Shown in pieces: positions 24,839-32,524 of a stretch of DNA of 47,462 bases. Origin of the DNA: Streptomyces aureus (GTDB lineage: Bacteria > Actinomycetota > Actinomycetes > Streptomycetales > Streptomycetaceae); the NCBI RefSeq assembly GCF_000725495.1, contig NZ_JNZD01000039.1, positions 1-47,462 of the forward strand, given 5' to 3'. The position numbers were made by a program, and so were the translations under genes. Below the pieces are notes generated by a model, which searched no databases, was not told where the DNA came from, and saw nothing but the letters and a program-made list of their open reading frames with translations. The stretch's first letter is position 1. Every line of letters begins with the position of its first letter.

Positions 24839-26554
24839 GTGCATCCCCTGCTCCGCCGCTTCGGCTTACCCGCCCTCGTCGCGGCCGTCCTGCTCACCCT
24901 CGTCAGCCTGCCCGCGCCCCGCGCCCACGCCGCCGAGACCCTGCTGTCGCAGGGCCGGCCCGTCGTCGCGTCGAGCACCGAGGACCCGTTCACCGCGCCG
25001 GGAGCCGTCGACGGCAACCCGGCGACGCGCTGGTCCAGCGCCTTCTCCGACCCGCAGTGGATCAGGGTCGACCTCGGGGCCCCGGCCCGGATCAGCCGGG
25101 TCACCCTCCAGTGGGAGGCCGCCTACGGCAAGGCCTTCCGCATCCAGGTGTCGAACGACGCCGAGACCTGGTCCACCGTCCAGGAGACGACGGACGGCAC
25201 CGGCGGCACCCAGAACCTGACCCTCACGGCCACCGGCCGCTACGTCCGCATGTACGGCACCCAGCGCAGCACTCAATACGGCTTCTCCCTCTGGGAGTTC
25301 CAGGTGTACGGCACGGCCGACACCGGCGGTGGCGGGGACACCCTGCTGTCGTACGGGAAGACCGGCGCGGCCTCCTCGTCGCAGAGCGACGGCAACTGCT
25401 GGGAGTGCACCCCGGCCCGGGCCTTCGACCGCGACCCGGCCTCCCGGTGGGCGACCAGCTCCACCACCGGGTGGACCGACCCCGGCTGGATCTCCGTCGA
25501 CCTGGGCGCGACCGCGCAGATCACCAAGGTCGTCCTGCAGTGGGACCCCGCCTACGCCAAGTCATTCCAGATCCAGGTCTCGTCCAACGGCACCGACTGG
25601 ACGCCGATCTACTCGACCACGTCCGGCACCGGCTTCAAACAGACCCTGGCCGTCTCCGGCACGGGGCGCTACGTCCGCATGTACGGCACCGAACGCGCCA
25701 CCCCGTACGGCTACTCCCTCTGGGAGTTCCAGGTGTACGGCACCGGAGGCGCCCCCATCCCGGCGCCACCGCTGCCGCCGGACCCGGCGCAGCCGCCGCG
25801 GCTGGTGTGGAGCGACGACTTCGACGGGGCCGCCGGCAGCAGGCCCGACCCGGCGAAGTGGCGCGCCGACCCCGGCACCGGTCAGAACGGCGAGCTGCAG
25901 TACTACACCGACCAGCAGAACGCCGCGCTCGACGGTGGCGGCCACCTCGTCATGGAGGCCCGCAAGGAAGCCAGCCCCGGCCGGGCCTGCCCGCCCGACC
26001 CGCTGACCGGCAGCACCACCTGCCAGTACACCTCGGCCCGCATGAACACCGGCGCCACCTTCCAGTTCACCTACGGACGCGTCGAGGCCCGTATCAAGGT
26101 GCCCAAGGGCAACGGACTGTGGCCCGCCTTCTGGATGATGGGCGCCGACTTCCTCACCGGCCGTCCGTGGCCGTACAACGGCGAGGTCGACATCATGGAG
26201 GTCCTCGGCAAGGACGTGAAGACGGCCTACTCGACCGTGCACGCCCCCGCCTACAACGGTGGCAACGGCATCGGCGCGCCGTACGGGCTGCCCTCGAACG
26301 CCGACTTCTCGGACGACTTCCACACCTGGGCCGCCGACTGGAACAGCAAGGGCATCGTCTTCAGCCTCGACGGGCGCACTGTGTTCACCCTGGACAAGGA
26401 CCAGGTGGAGCGCACGCGCGGACCCTGGATCTTCGACCACCCGCACTACATGATCCTCAACCTCGCGGTCGGCGGCGACTGGCCCGGCCCGACCGACGCG
26501 TCGACGCCGTTCCCGTCCCGGATGCTCGTCGACTACGTGCGCGTGTACCAGTAG
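24839..26554 (+). CDS. Secreted GH16 beta-glucanase with two discoidin domains
   Basis: GTG 24839 has GAGGAG upstream. The 571-residue product has a signal peptide (about 1-31, ending AHAAE). Two F5/8 type C (discoidin) carbohydrate-binding domains follow (about 35-158 and 165-302). Each ends in the near-identical block RYVRMYGT...LWEFQVYGT, so one arose by duplication. After a Pro-rich linker the GH16 catalytic domain fills about 320-571. The active site is E449-V-D451-I-M-E454, the ExDxxE motif, with E449 as nucleophile and E454 as acid/base. It most likely cuts beta-1,3 or mixed beta-1,3/1,4 glucans outside the cell. Codon 10 is TTA (24866-24868), pointing to bldA control. Confidence 0.93.
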   Translation: MHPLLRRFGLPALVAAVLLTLVSLPAPRAHAAETLLSQGRPVVASSTEDPFTAPGAVDGNPATRWSSAFSDPQWIRVDLGAPARISRVTLQWEAAYGKAFRIQVSNDAETWSTVQETTDGTGGTQNLTLTATGRYVRMYGTQRSTQYGFSLWEFQVYGTADTGGGGDTLLSYGKTGAASSSQSDGNCWECTPARAFDRDPASRWATSSTTGWTDPGWISVDLGATAQITKVVLQWDPAYAKSFQIQVSSNGTDWTPIYSTTSGTGFKQTLAVSGTGRYVRMYGTERATPYGYSLWEFQVYGTGGAPIPAPPLPPDPAQPPRLVWSDDFDGAAGSRPDPAKWRADPGTGQNGELQYYTDQQNAALDGGGHLVMEARKEASPGRACPPDPLTGSTTCQYTSARMNTGATFQFTYGRVEARIKVPKGNGLWPAFWMMGADFLTGRPWPYNGEVDIMEVLGKDVKTAYSTVHAPAYNGGNGIGAPYGLPSNADFSDDFHTWAADWNSKGIVFSLDGRTVFTLDKDQVERTRGPWIFDHPHYMILNLAVGGDWPGPTDASTPFPSRMLVDYVRVYQ

Positions 26555-26576
26555 CGCAGTCGGCACCGGCCCCCTT

Positions 26577-26730
26577 GTCAGATCCGGCCCGGGCACCTCG
26601 GTTCCGGGCCGGGCCTGGCGCCTCGGTTCCGGGCTGGACCGAGCACCTCGGTCTTGGCCAGGCCCGGACACCCCGGGACACCTCCCCTTCGGCCCGGCTT
26701 GGACACCTCGGTTTCGGCCCGGACCCCAGC
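26577..26730. repeat. Degenerate tandem repeats, about 25 bp, between glucanase and DUF1996 genes
   Basis: About five imperfect copies of a unit like CACCTCGGTTTCGGCCCGGA are strung through this gap (for example near 26596, 26621, 26645, 26680 and 26706). They are GC-rich and lie after the stop of the GH16 gene. They may form overlapping hairpins acting as terminator or mRNA stabiliser, or be a simple satellite. Confidence 0.6.
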
Positions 26731-26784
26731 CGTACCACGCCCCTCCGGCTCCCCCTCCCCCTCCCCCTCCGATGAGGAAGTGAC

Positions 26785-28155
26785 ATGCGCAGACACTCCT
26801 TACACCTCTATCCCGTGTTGATCGGTGCCCTGGCGATCGCCCTGGCCGCCGCCCTCGGCATCACCCTCGGTGCCCCCGCGGCGCGGGCCGCCACGGTCAC
26901 CGTCCAGGCCGAGTCCTACGCGGCGCAGTCCGGCGTCATCCTGGAGACGACCGCCGACATGGGCGGCGGGCAGAACGCCGCCTACCTCGCCGACGGCGAC
27001 TGGATGCGCTTCGACCAGGTCGACCTCGGGCCCGCCGGCCACCTGGCGGTGTCGGCGCGCATCGCCGCCGCCACGGGCAGCGGGTCCGTCGAACTGCGCA
27101 CCGGTTCCCTGACCGGCCCCCTGCTCGCCGTGATCCAGACAGACCCCACCGGGGGCTGGCAGACCTGGGCGACGCGCAGCGCCGACGTCACCACCCACCC
27201 GACCGGCGCCCAGACCGTGTTCGCGGTGCTGCGCAGCACCATGCCCGGCGACTTCGTCAACATCAACTGGTTCTCGTTCGTCAGCGGCGGCGACGGGCCC
27301 GCGCCGGGCTGGGTCGACGTCGACCAGGCCAAGTGGCAGGCCCAGCTGACCCAGTTCCGGGCGATGACCCCGGCACCGGTGCCCGCCGACGCCGTGCGCG
27401 TCCCCGAGTTCAACGCCACCTGCACGTACAGCCACTCCAAGCCGGACGACCCGATCGTCGCTCCGGGCCTGCCCGGTGCGTCCCACATGCACAGCTTCTT
27501 CGGCAACAAGAGCACCGACGCGTTCACCACCACCCAGAGCCTGCTGGCCAACACGGGGACGAGCTGCACACCCGCCAAGGACCTCTCGGCGTACTGGATC
27601 CCCACGCTCTACGAGCGCGGCAAGGCGGTCGAACCCGACGGGATGATCGTCTACTACGGGTCGCGGCTGCCCGACCCCACGGCGACCGTTCCCTTCCCGC
27701 AGGGCTTCCGCATGATTGCGGGCAACGCCAAGTTGCAGGTGGCCACTCCGGCCGGCTCGCCCAACCAGTTCTGGTGCGCCGGCCCCGGCGGCGAGACCGG
27801 CCGCAGCGCCGACGGCAACTGGCCGCAGTGCGCCCCCACCGCCAACCTGGTGTACCAGCTGGTCTTCCCGGACTGCTGGGACGGCAAGCACCTTGACAGC
27901 CCGGACCACAAGTCGCACGTCGCCTTCACCTACGACGGCAAGTGCAGCGGCGCCTACCCGGTGGCCATCCCCTCGGTGTCGTTCGTCATCAGCTACCCGA
28001 CCAGCGGGAGCGCCGACGGGTTCAGCCTGGCGTCGGGCATGGCCTCGTCCATCCATGGTGACTTCTTCAACGCCTGGGACACCGTGGCCCTCGGGCAGCG
28101 TGTGAAGGACTGCATCGTGCAGAGCGCCAAGTGCAACTCGGCCGGAACGTTCTGA
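26785..28155 (+). CDS. Secreted CBM6-DUF1996 protein with a TTA codon
   Basis: ATG 26785, with GAGGAAG upstream, opens 456 codons. A signal peptide (about 1-36) ends APAARAAT. A CBM6-like carbohydrate-binding domain covers about 37-168 (VQAESYAAQSG, ADGDWMRFDQVDLG, NINWFSF). After a linker, DUF1996 spans about 205-445. It contains the conserved HSKPDDPIVAPG and ASHMHSFFGN motifs and paired cysteines. DUF1996 has no proven activity that I know of; the conserved His residues suggest a metal or sugar site. Codon 6 is TTA (26800-26802). Placement after a glucanase suggests a joint role in polysaccharide attack. Confidence 0.88.
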   Translation: MRRHSLHLYPVLIGALAIALAAALGITLGAPAARAATVTVQAESYAAQSGVILETTADMGGGQNAAYLADGDWMRFDQVDLGPAGHLAVSARIAAATGSGSVELRTGSLTGPLLAVIQTDPTGGWQTWATRSADVTTHPTGAQTVFAVLRSTMPGDFVNINWFSFVSGGDGPAPGWVDVDQAKWQAQLTQFRAMTPAPVPADAVRVPEFNATCTYSHSKPDDPIVAPGLPGASHMHSFFGNKSTDAFTTTQSLLANTGTSCTPAKDLSAYWIPTLYERGKAVEPDGMIVYYGSRLPDPTATVPFPQGFRMIAGNAKLQVATPAGSPNQFWCAGPGGETGRSADGNWPQCAPTANLVYQLVFPDCWDGKHLDSPDHKSHVAFTYDGKCSGAYPVAIPSVSFVISYPTSGSADGFSLASGMASSIHGDFFNAWDTVALGQRVKDCIVQSAKCNSAGTF

Positions 28156-28685
28156 CCCGGCGGACGGCGGCCGCCCTGCTCCTGGGCCTGGCGGTCGCCG
28201 GCTGCACCCCGCAGCCGGCGACCGACAGGCCGGCGCCCGCCGCCTTCAACGACACCGACACGGCATGGCTCCAGTTGATGATCCCCATGGACGAACGGGC
28301 CTCGCTGCTGGTCGACTTGGCGCCCACCCGCGCCGGTCGCCCGGCCCTGGCCGGCTGGGCCGCGGGGGCGGAAAGGAGACTGAAGGACGAACTCGTGGAC
28401 CTGCGCGCGCTGTTGGAGGCCTCGGGTGTGCCCGACACCCGCCCCCACGAGGGGCACAACATGCCGGGCATGGTCACGCTCGACACGGTGCGCAGGGCGC
28501 GGACGGTGACGGGCGACAACTTCGACCGCCTCTTCACCGAGAGTCTGCGGGCCCATCTGGCCCAGGTCCGCACGCTGTGCGCGAGTGAACGCAGGTCAGG
28601 GAGCGCCGAGCGGGCGAAGGACCTCGCCGCCGCCATCGAAAGGAGAGCGGCCCGGCAGATCACCCGGCTCGACGCCCTTCGGTGA
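28131..28685 (+). CDS. DUF305 lipoprotein
   Basis: GTG 28131 overlaps the end of the DUF1996 gene by 25 bases, so translation is probably coupled. The 184-residue product has a signal peptide with lipobox LAVAGC (Cys25). A helical DUF305 domain with HEGHNMPGM follows (about 104-112). DUF305 proteins are envelope-bound four-helix proteins, some linked with copper. Here the canonical paired His/Met motifs are reduced, so metal binding is uncertain. In my memory DUF1996 and DUF305 genes often sit together in Streptomyces. Confidence 0.8.
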   Translation: MQLGRNVLTRRTAAALLLGLAVAGCTPQPATDRPAPAAFNDTDTAWLQLMIPMDERASLLVDLAPTRAGRPALAGWAAGAERRLKDELVDLRALLEASGVPDTRPHEGHNMPGMVTLDTVRRARTVTGDNFDRLFTESLRAHLAQVRTLCASERRSGSAERAKDLAAAIERRAARQITRLDALR

Positions 28686-28709
28686 CGGCCGCCGGTGCCG
28701 GCCGTCACC
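28681..28709. terminator. Hairpin overlapping the DUF305 stop codon
   Basis: GGTGACGGCC (28681-28690) pairs perfectly with GGCCGTCACC (28700-28709) around a 9-base loop. The stem includes the TGA stop of the DUF305 gene. It also overlaps the tandem repeat at 28691-28770. Confidence 0.65.
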
Positions 28710-28770
28710 ATCAGGGAGGGAGCGGTCCCTGCCGGTGCCGGCCGTCACCGCCAGGGAGGGAGCAGTCCCG
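28691..28770. repeat. 40-bp tandem duplication
   Basis: Units 28691-28730 and 28731-28770 match at 36 of 40 positions (both begin GCCGGTGCCGGCCGTCACC). The second unit contains the stop codon of the short minus-strand frame ending at 28745. The duplication probably arose by slippage around the terminator stem. Confidence 0.85.
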
Positions 28771-28849
28771 TCATACCGTGCTGCACCAGGGCGGCGTTCA
28801 TCGCCGGCGCGAGCCGCTCGTCCTCGTCGAACTCTGCGTACCACCGCAC
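28745..28849 (-). other. Short coding-like frame overlapping the end of the next gene
   Basis: This frame reads RWYAEFDEDERLAPAMNAAL and ends TGLLPPWR. Its third positions are as GC-rich as any real gene. The only start is GTG 28849, giving 34 residues, with GGAG some 14-20 bases away. It overlaps the stop of the gene at 28854-29069 by frame shift. Joining the two frames would give one protein of about 110 residues (ending AESH-DDLVRWYAEF), so it may be the displaced C terminus of that gene. Confidence 0.5.
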
Positions 28850-28853
28850 CAGG

Positions 28854-29069
28854 TCATCCGTCGTGCGACTCCGCCATCACCTGGTCCAAGTGGGCCCGGA
28901 ACCCGTTCACCGCAGCCGTGCCCAGGTCCGAGAGCTGAGCCGGGTCCAGTCCGAGTTCCGCCGTCCGACACCCCTCGACCACGCCGCGCATCACCGCGAA
29001 GGCGAGGTCGATCCACTGCTTCTCGGTCAGGTAGTCCGGCTGGCTGACGGGTTCCGGCCTCTGCGGCAT
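28854..29069 (-). CDS. Small protein of unknown function, possibly C-terminally frameshifted
   Basis: ATG 29069 has AAGGAG at good spacing. The 71-residue product MPQRPEPVSQPDYLTEKQW... is helical and acidic and ends in HLDQVMAESHDG. I do not recognise the family. The next frame continues with strong coding character to 28745 (see that entry), so the natural protein may be about 110 residues. The frameshifted helix-turn-helix gene upstream overlaps its first 43 bases, suggesting an old two-gene unit. Confidence 0.6.
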   Translation of the reverse strand: MPQRPEPVSQPDYLTEKQWIDLAFAVMRGVVEGCRTAELGLDPAQLSDLGTAAVNGFRAHLDQVMAESHDG

Positions 29070-29307
29070 GGCCGCTCCTTCGTCTCTGCGTACTGCTGGG
29101 GTCTGCCCACTTGCCGACTGCGTCGGCCGACGGTCTTCGACACTGATCGGCCTCGTTCCTCGGACGGCACGGCGTCCAGGTCCTTCGCGAGGACCTGGCG
29201 GACACAGCCGAAGCTGATCCCCGCGCCTCATTGGCGATCTCACGGTACGTCATGCCGCTATCACGCATCTCAAGGAAGATCGCCTTCCGCCAGATGGCCA
29301 CCTCCAT
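29027..29307 (-). pseudogene. Frameshifted helix-turn-helix protein gene
   Basis: From ATG 29307 the frame reads EMRDSGMTYREIANEA, the first helix of a helix-turn-helix. After a shift near 29222 (apparently two extra bases in GCGCGGGG) the motif continues in another frame as ISFGCVRQVLAKDLDAVPSE and stays open to TGA at 29027. Together they form a normal HTH of the homeodomain or resolvase-tail kind. The break removes the second helix from the first frame, so the gene is probably inactive. Confidence 0.65.
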
Positions 29308-29874
29308 TCTCTACCAGTGCCCTGGCACTCCGGGGGTGGTCGGAGTTCGTCCGTCCGCCCACCTCCCCCACACACACTCGATCCGCGACCTCGATCCACT
29401 TTCGCAACAGACCCAGTAGGAGAGCGGGAGGAGCGAGGGCGGCTTCGTCGGACCTGCACCGCGCCCTACCGACTCACGCAGACCAGGGCCAAACAGCTAC
29501 GGCGTGCCCCTAGCACAGACGGCCCCCGCCGGCCTCGCCGCGGCCGGCATGACGAGTTCACGGACGACAGGTTCCTGAACGCGGTCGCCCGGCCTCACGA
29601 CGTCCTTGAGCGCGACAGCACTATCACCGCAGCGGGTAAGCTCCCCGCCGCGCACGACGTACAGTCCGTGGCAAGCGAACAGTACGACCGCTTCGGCCAT
29701 GGAGAGTCGGCCGCCGACGAACCGTCGGCCGACCTCAGCCATTCGAAAGGCGGTTCGGATCACGACCGTGCCCCGGCTCCACTCGCAGACGTAAGAGCCC
29801 ACACCGCCCAGGGAACGCGTATCACACGAGTGACCGCGGACGTCGAAGAGCATGAGGAGCCAGAAGCGAGAACC
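29308..29874. other. Stretch without a confident gene
   Basis: Long frames are open on both strands. The plus frame from 29317 has moderate third-position bias and leads in phase into the first fragment of the pseudogene at 29875. It may therefore be the decayed 5' part of that gene. No start with a good ribosome binding site is seen. Confidence 0.35.
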
Positions 29875-30271
29875 GACAGTGGTCTCACTGTAGTCGACCG
29901 GTACAACCTCGCATGGAGGGTCTACAAGACGTGCACGGCGACCAACCCTCCGGCAAGGAGCTCTCCGCACACCTCGCAAGCAAGGGCACAACAGGCCGCG
30001 GGGCAGCCCAGTCAGCACCTCCACACTGCGCCGATACTTCCTGCACTTCCACATCTACGAGATCTGGGCGGGTTGCCGGCTCGAGAGGACGGTTCCCGCA
30101 CCGCACACCGTGGCTCGGATCTGCGCCCAGCGCGGCATCACCGCCCAATACAACCGCGCCATCACCACCGACGACCTCCTCAGCCACACACGCGACTACG
30201 AACGCCGCTGGCACGCCATCAGAAAACACCAGCCGACACCCAGCCCTGAGAGCTGGAGGAAACATGGCTGA
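29875..30271 (+). pseudogene. Gene remnant spread over three reading frames
   Basis: Successive frames read SGLTVVDRYNLAW, then VHGDQPSGKELSAHLASKGT, then STSTLRRYFLHFHIYEIWAG, then CAQRGITAQYNRAITTDDLL and SHTRDYERRWHAIRKHQ to TGA at 30269-30271. Joined, they form one protein domain of about 130 residues. From memory it resembles a protein found with integrative or plasmid elements in Streptomyces (DRYYLAWxEYQxxxGDEPSGxxLSAxLA type). At least two frameshifts break it. Function is not known to me. Confidence 0.6.
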
Positions 30272-30618
30272 TCCGACCAGGCACCACACCAGCGCTCGCG
30301 GGACTCTATGCAATATCGATCAGGTCCTGCGCTGGAACCATCCTCGCGAGGGTGGGGAGCAACCGCTGACGTCTGCCTTGTAAGCCTGGTGGCCAAGGTC
30401 ATCGAGAGTGCGCGGGCATAGCGGCTTTGAAGAGTGGTCAGCTGCGCCAGTCATCGTGACCGCGGCGAACCGTCGTTGACCGTGGCTGACCGCCCGATGT
30501 GGCACGCGCGGGCGCGTGTTGGCACCCCTGGTCCTCTGGCCTGTGAGGGTGACACCTGATCTCTGGTGCAGCGCCGAAGACCTTGCGGCGTCGTCTGGAC
30601 AGTGAGAAAGGAGGCGCT
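30272..30618. other. Stretch without a gene
   Basis: About 350 bases. Around 30453-30500 the heptamers GTGACCG, TTGACCG and CTGACCG recur at irregular spacing, a pattern I associate with intergenic parts of Streptomyces integrative elements. This is too weak for a named site. Confidence 0.3.
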
Positions 30619-31008
30619 TTGGTACGGCATCTCACGCCTATGTTCGCGCTGGGAGCATTGCGGCGCGGCAAGGAGATCGAGCAGTTCCTCGGCACGGTGG
30701 AGCGGGGCGGCCAGCGTGGCGTTCGTTGGATCGCGCTCAGCCCTGGCCGTGCTCGCGTCGGGGTCTATCTGCAGGAGGTAGAAGACATCCCCTCCGAGAC
30801 GTTCCGTGACATCACCGACCATCTGCCGCTCGACCCGGAGGACGAGACATGGGGCAAGAAGATCACCACCGTGGCGACTCCGGAGGAAGCCATCAGCCTG
30901 GCCGAGCGGGAGTTCAGAGCGGTCGCTGACCGCTGGGTCAATCTCGGATTTGTCGGCGACGAGTACCACGACTACGTGACCTCCGGCCGTCCGGATCACA
31001 CGGGCTGA
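30619..31008 (+). CDS. Small protein of unknown function with TTG start
   Basis: TTG 30619 is preceded by AAAGGAGG at 4-5 bases, the best ribosome binding site near, and gives 129 residues. The product reads MVRHLTPMFALGALRRGKEI, then a mixed alpha/beta part with TGRARVGVY-like strands (LSPGRARVGVYLQEVEDIPS) and a helical C terminus (AISLAEREFRAVADRWVNLG). No signal or membrane segment is seen. Unknown family. Single gene between decayed regions. Confidence 0.6.
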   Translation: MVRHLTPMFALGALRRGKEIEQFLGTVERGGQRGVRWIALSPGRARVGVYLQEVEDIPSETFRDITDHLPLDPEDETWGKKITTVATPEEAISLAEREFRAVADRWVNLGFVGDEYHDYVTSGRPDHTG

Positions 31009-31149
31009 CACTCGCCTTGTAAGTTCGCTCCGAACCCCCTCCGGCCGCTGCTGTCGCCTGACGTGACGGCTGTACGGCGTCGCTGTCGTACGCCCTCGTC
31101 CGGCGTCGTTGATGTCAGCCGTGGATGTCAGAAACCTTCTGATCCGTAG

Positions 31150-31385
31150 CTCTAGAGATCTTTAATGGTTGGGGTTAGGGGGTCGTGAGGGTTGTCGTGG
31201 GCCGCGCTATGCCGGAGAGATGAGGTATCCCCATGGCGGTGGGCTGACGGCCAAGGAGCGGGATCGGCGTGAGCAGGTCCGGCTCAAACAGTTGGAGTGC
31301 CGACCCGGCCTCATCGATGGGCTCATCACCAAAACCGGCCTCAACCTCCAACCGCCGCATCCTCAGGCGTTAAAGATCTCTAGAG
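31150..31385. mobile_element. 236-bp IS630-derived miniature element (MITE)
   Basis: Perfect 16-bp terminal inverted repeats, CTCTAGAGATCTTTAA at 31150-31165 and its reverse complement at 31370-31385, bound the element. TA dinucleotides flank both ends (31147-31148 and 31391-31392), fitting the IS630/Tc1 TA preference, though not directly adjacent. Inside, ATG 31220 opens a short frame. It begins MRYPHGGGLTAKERDRREQV, the typical start of Streptomyces IS630 transposases. It continues LECRPGLIDGLITKTGL, resembling their C-terminal end. The catalytic middle is missing, so the element cannot move itself. Confidence 0.75.
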
Positions 31386-31389
31386 GGCG

Positions 31390-31779
31390 CTAGGGGGCAG
31401 CAAGCGCGGGGCACGGTTGCCGAGGTCGCAGTTCCGCCAGGAAGGCGGCATCGACTTGGCCCTCCCTGGCCCAGAGGCCGGCGAGGGACTCGGCGCAGGC
31501 CTGGGCTAGGTCGCTGTTGAAGTCGCCGTCCCGGATGGCCAGGATCAAGGCCGCCTCGACGAACGGACCAGAGAGGAACTCCAGAGCCGACGCCGCGTCC
31601 TCCTGCTCGTCCTCGCGCGCCGTGGGGTCTTCGAGGAGGTGCACGAGCAGAACCGCGCGCTCCTCGTCCGGGAGATCCGGATCGCTCCACACCGGGCCCG
31701 GCGACGAGACCGCTGCCGAGTCCTCTTCCGCACTGCGGTGCCGCTCTTTCCTGAGCAGCCTTGCCAGCCAGTTCCTCAT
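31390..31779 (-). CDS. Small protein with HEAT-like helical repeats
   Basis: ATG 31779 with GAGGAT upstream gives 129 residues; GTG 31806 is an alternative. A basic N terminus (MRNWLARLLRKERHR) is followed by WSDPDLPDEERAVLLVHLLE and helices (SGPFVEAALILAIRDGDFNS, LAQACAESLAGLWAREG) with the spacing of HEAT repeats. Function unknown; such proteins bind partners. Its 3' end touches the right end of the IS630-derived element, so the element may have replaced the original downstream sequence. Confidence 0.55.
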   Translation of the reverse strand: MRNWLARLLRKERHRSAEEDSAAVSSPGPVWSDPDLPDEERAVLLVHLLEDPTAREDEQEDAASALEFLSGPFVEAALILAIRDGDFNSDLAQACAESLAGLWAREGQVDAAFLAELRPRQPCPALAAP

Positions 31780-32147
31780 CTGGAACAGATCCTCGATTCC
31801 GTCCACGATTGCCCTCGCCGATCCCGCTGCCGACCACAGCTCGACCTGCCCGCCGAAGGAGCTGGCCCTGGCGCCGTAGCCCGGGCTCGCAAGCCGGCCC
31901 GCCAGGCTCGCCCCGTCGTGCACGGCCGTCTGCGTGCGCTGCGCCGCTCGGCGGCGTCGCCACATCGTAGATGTCGTATGCGACAGCTGTGGCGAGCAGC
32001 GGCCTGCCACCGATGGCGGTCGACCTAGCCAAATCGATGGCTCCGTGGATGAACAACGGGAGAAAACGACTTCTCAACGACGAGGTCGCGGGCCAAGCGC
32101 AGTAGGCCGCAATTGCGATGGCCGATTTACGGCGGCTACAGCGGTCA
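31780..32147. other. Stretch with possible coding remnant, minus strand
   Basis: A minus-strand frame reads FLPLFIHGAIDLARSTAIGG and LLATAVAYDIYDVATPPS (about 31960-32080), which looks protein-like. It has no start with a ribosome binding site and loses bias on both sides. GC is lower than elsewhere. It may be debris of an older toxin or immunity cassette downstream of the Rhs gene. Confidence 0.3.
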
Positions 32148-32351
32148 TCACCCCAGGGAAAGAGCGGCAACTCCAACCACTAGGAGAAAGAGGCCTCCAG
32201 CTATGGCAATACCCGCAAGTACGGCAAGGAACGTAGGCCGATGGAGCAGCATAGAAGGCTCAGCAGCATCTGAGCTCAACGCTCGACGCCGAATCGCCAC
32301 TGCCCGGCGGCCAGCGAGTAGACTCATAAGACCGATGATTACATACGGCAT
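32148..32351 (-). CDS. Small membrane protein
   Basis: The 67-residue product MPYVIIGLMSLLAGRRAVAI... has a first short hydrophobic stretch (1-13) and a clear transmembrane helix (about 43-65, FLAVLAGIAIAGGLFLLVVG). It starts at ATG 32351, overlapping by 13 bases the end of the frame at 32339-32524, which suggests translational coupling. Codon bias is weaker than in core genes, as often in toxin-immunity cassettes. Function unknown. Confidence 0.5.
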   Translation of the reverse strand: MPYVIIGLMSLLAGRRAVAIRRRALSSDAAEPSMLLHRPTFLAVLAGIAIAGGLFLLVVGVAALSLG

Positions 32352-32524
32352 TTTTCAGCCCTTCGGGATGTCAGAGAATTCTGCGGCAACAAGGAAACCT
32401 CGCCCGTCTCGAGATCAAGTTCTACTTTTGCGCTTTCACTGAACTTGACCGTGACGCTGCCCTCGAGAGTGATGTTCTTGACCCCACCGAAGCCCGTCTT
32501 TGTCAGGGGGTGGTTGTTCGCGGT
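32339..32524 (-). other. In-frame continuation beyond the immunity gene stop
   Basis: Directly after the TGA at 32525-32527 the same frame stays open for 61 codons to TAA (32339-32341). It reads NNHPLTKTGFGGVKNITLEG, SVTVKFSESAKVELDLETGE and VSLLPQ, clearly protein-like. There is no ATG, GTG or TTG before the conserved part. Either the TGA is a nonsense mutation in a longer gene or this is a start-less remnant. Confidence 0.5.

Noticed and set aside
30453..30500. Iteron-like GTGACCG/TTGACCG/CTGACCG heptamers
   Set aside because: Spacing is irregular and only three copies occur, not enough to call an origin.
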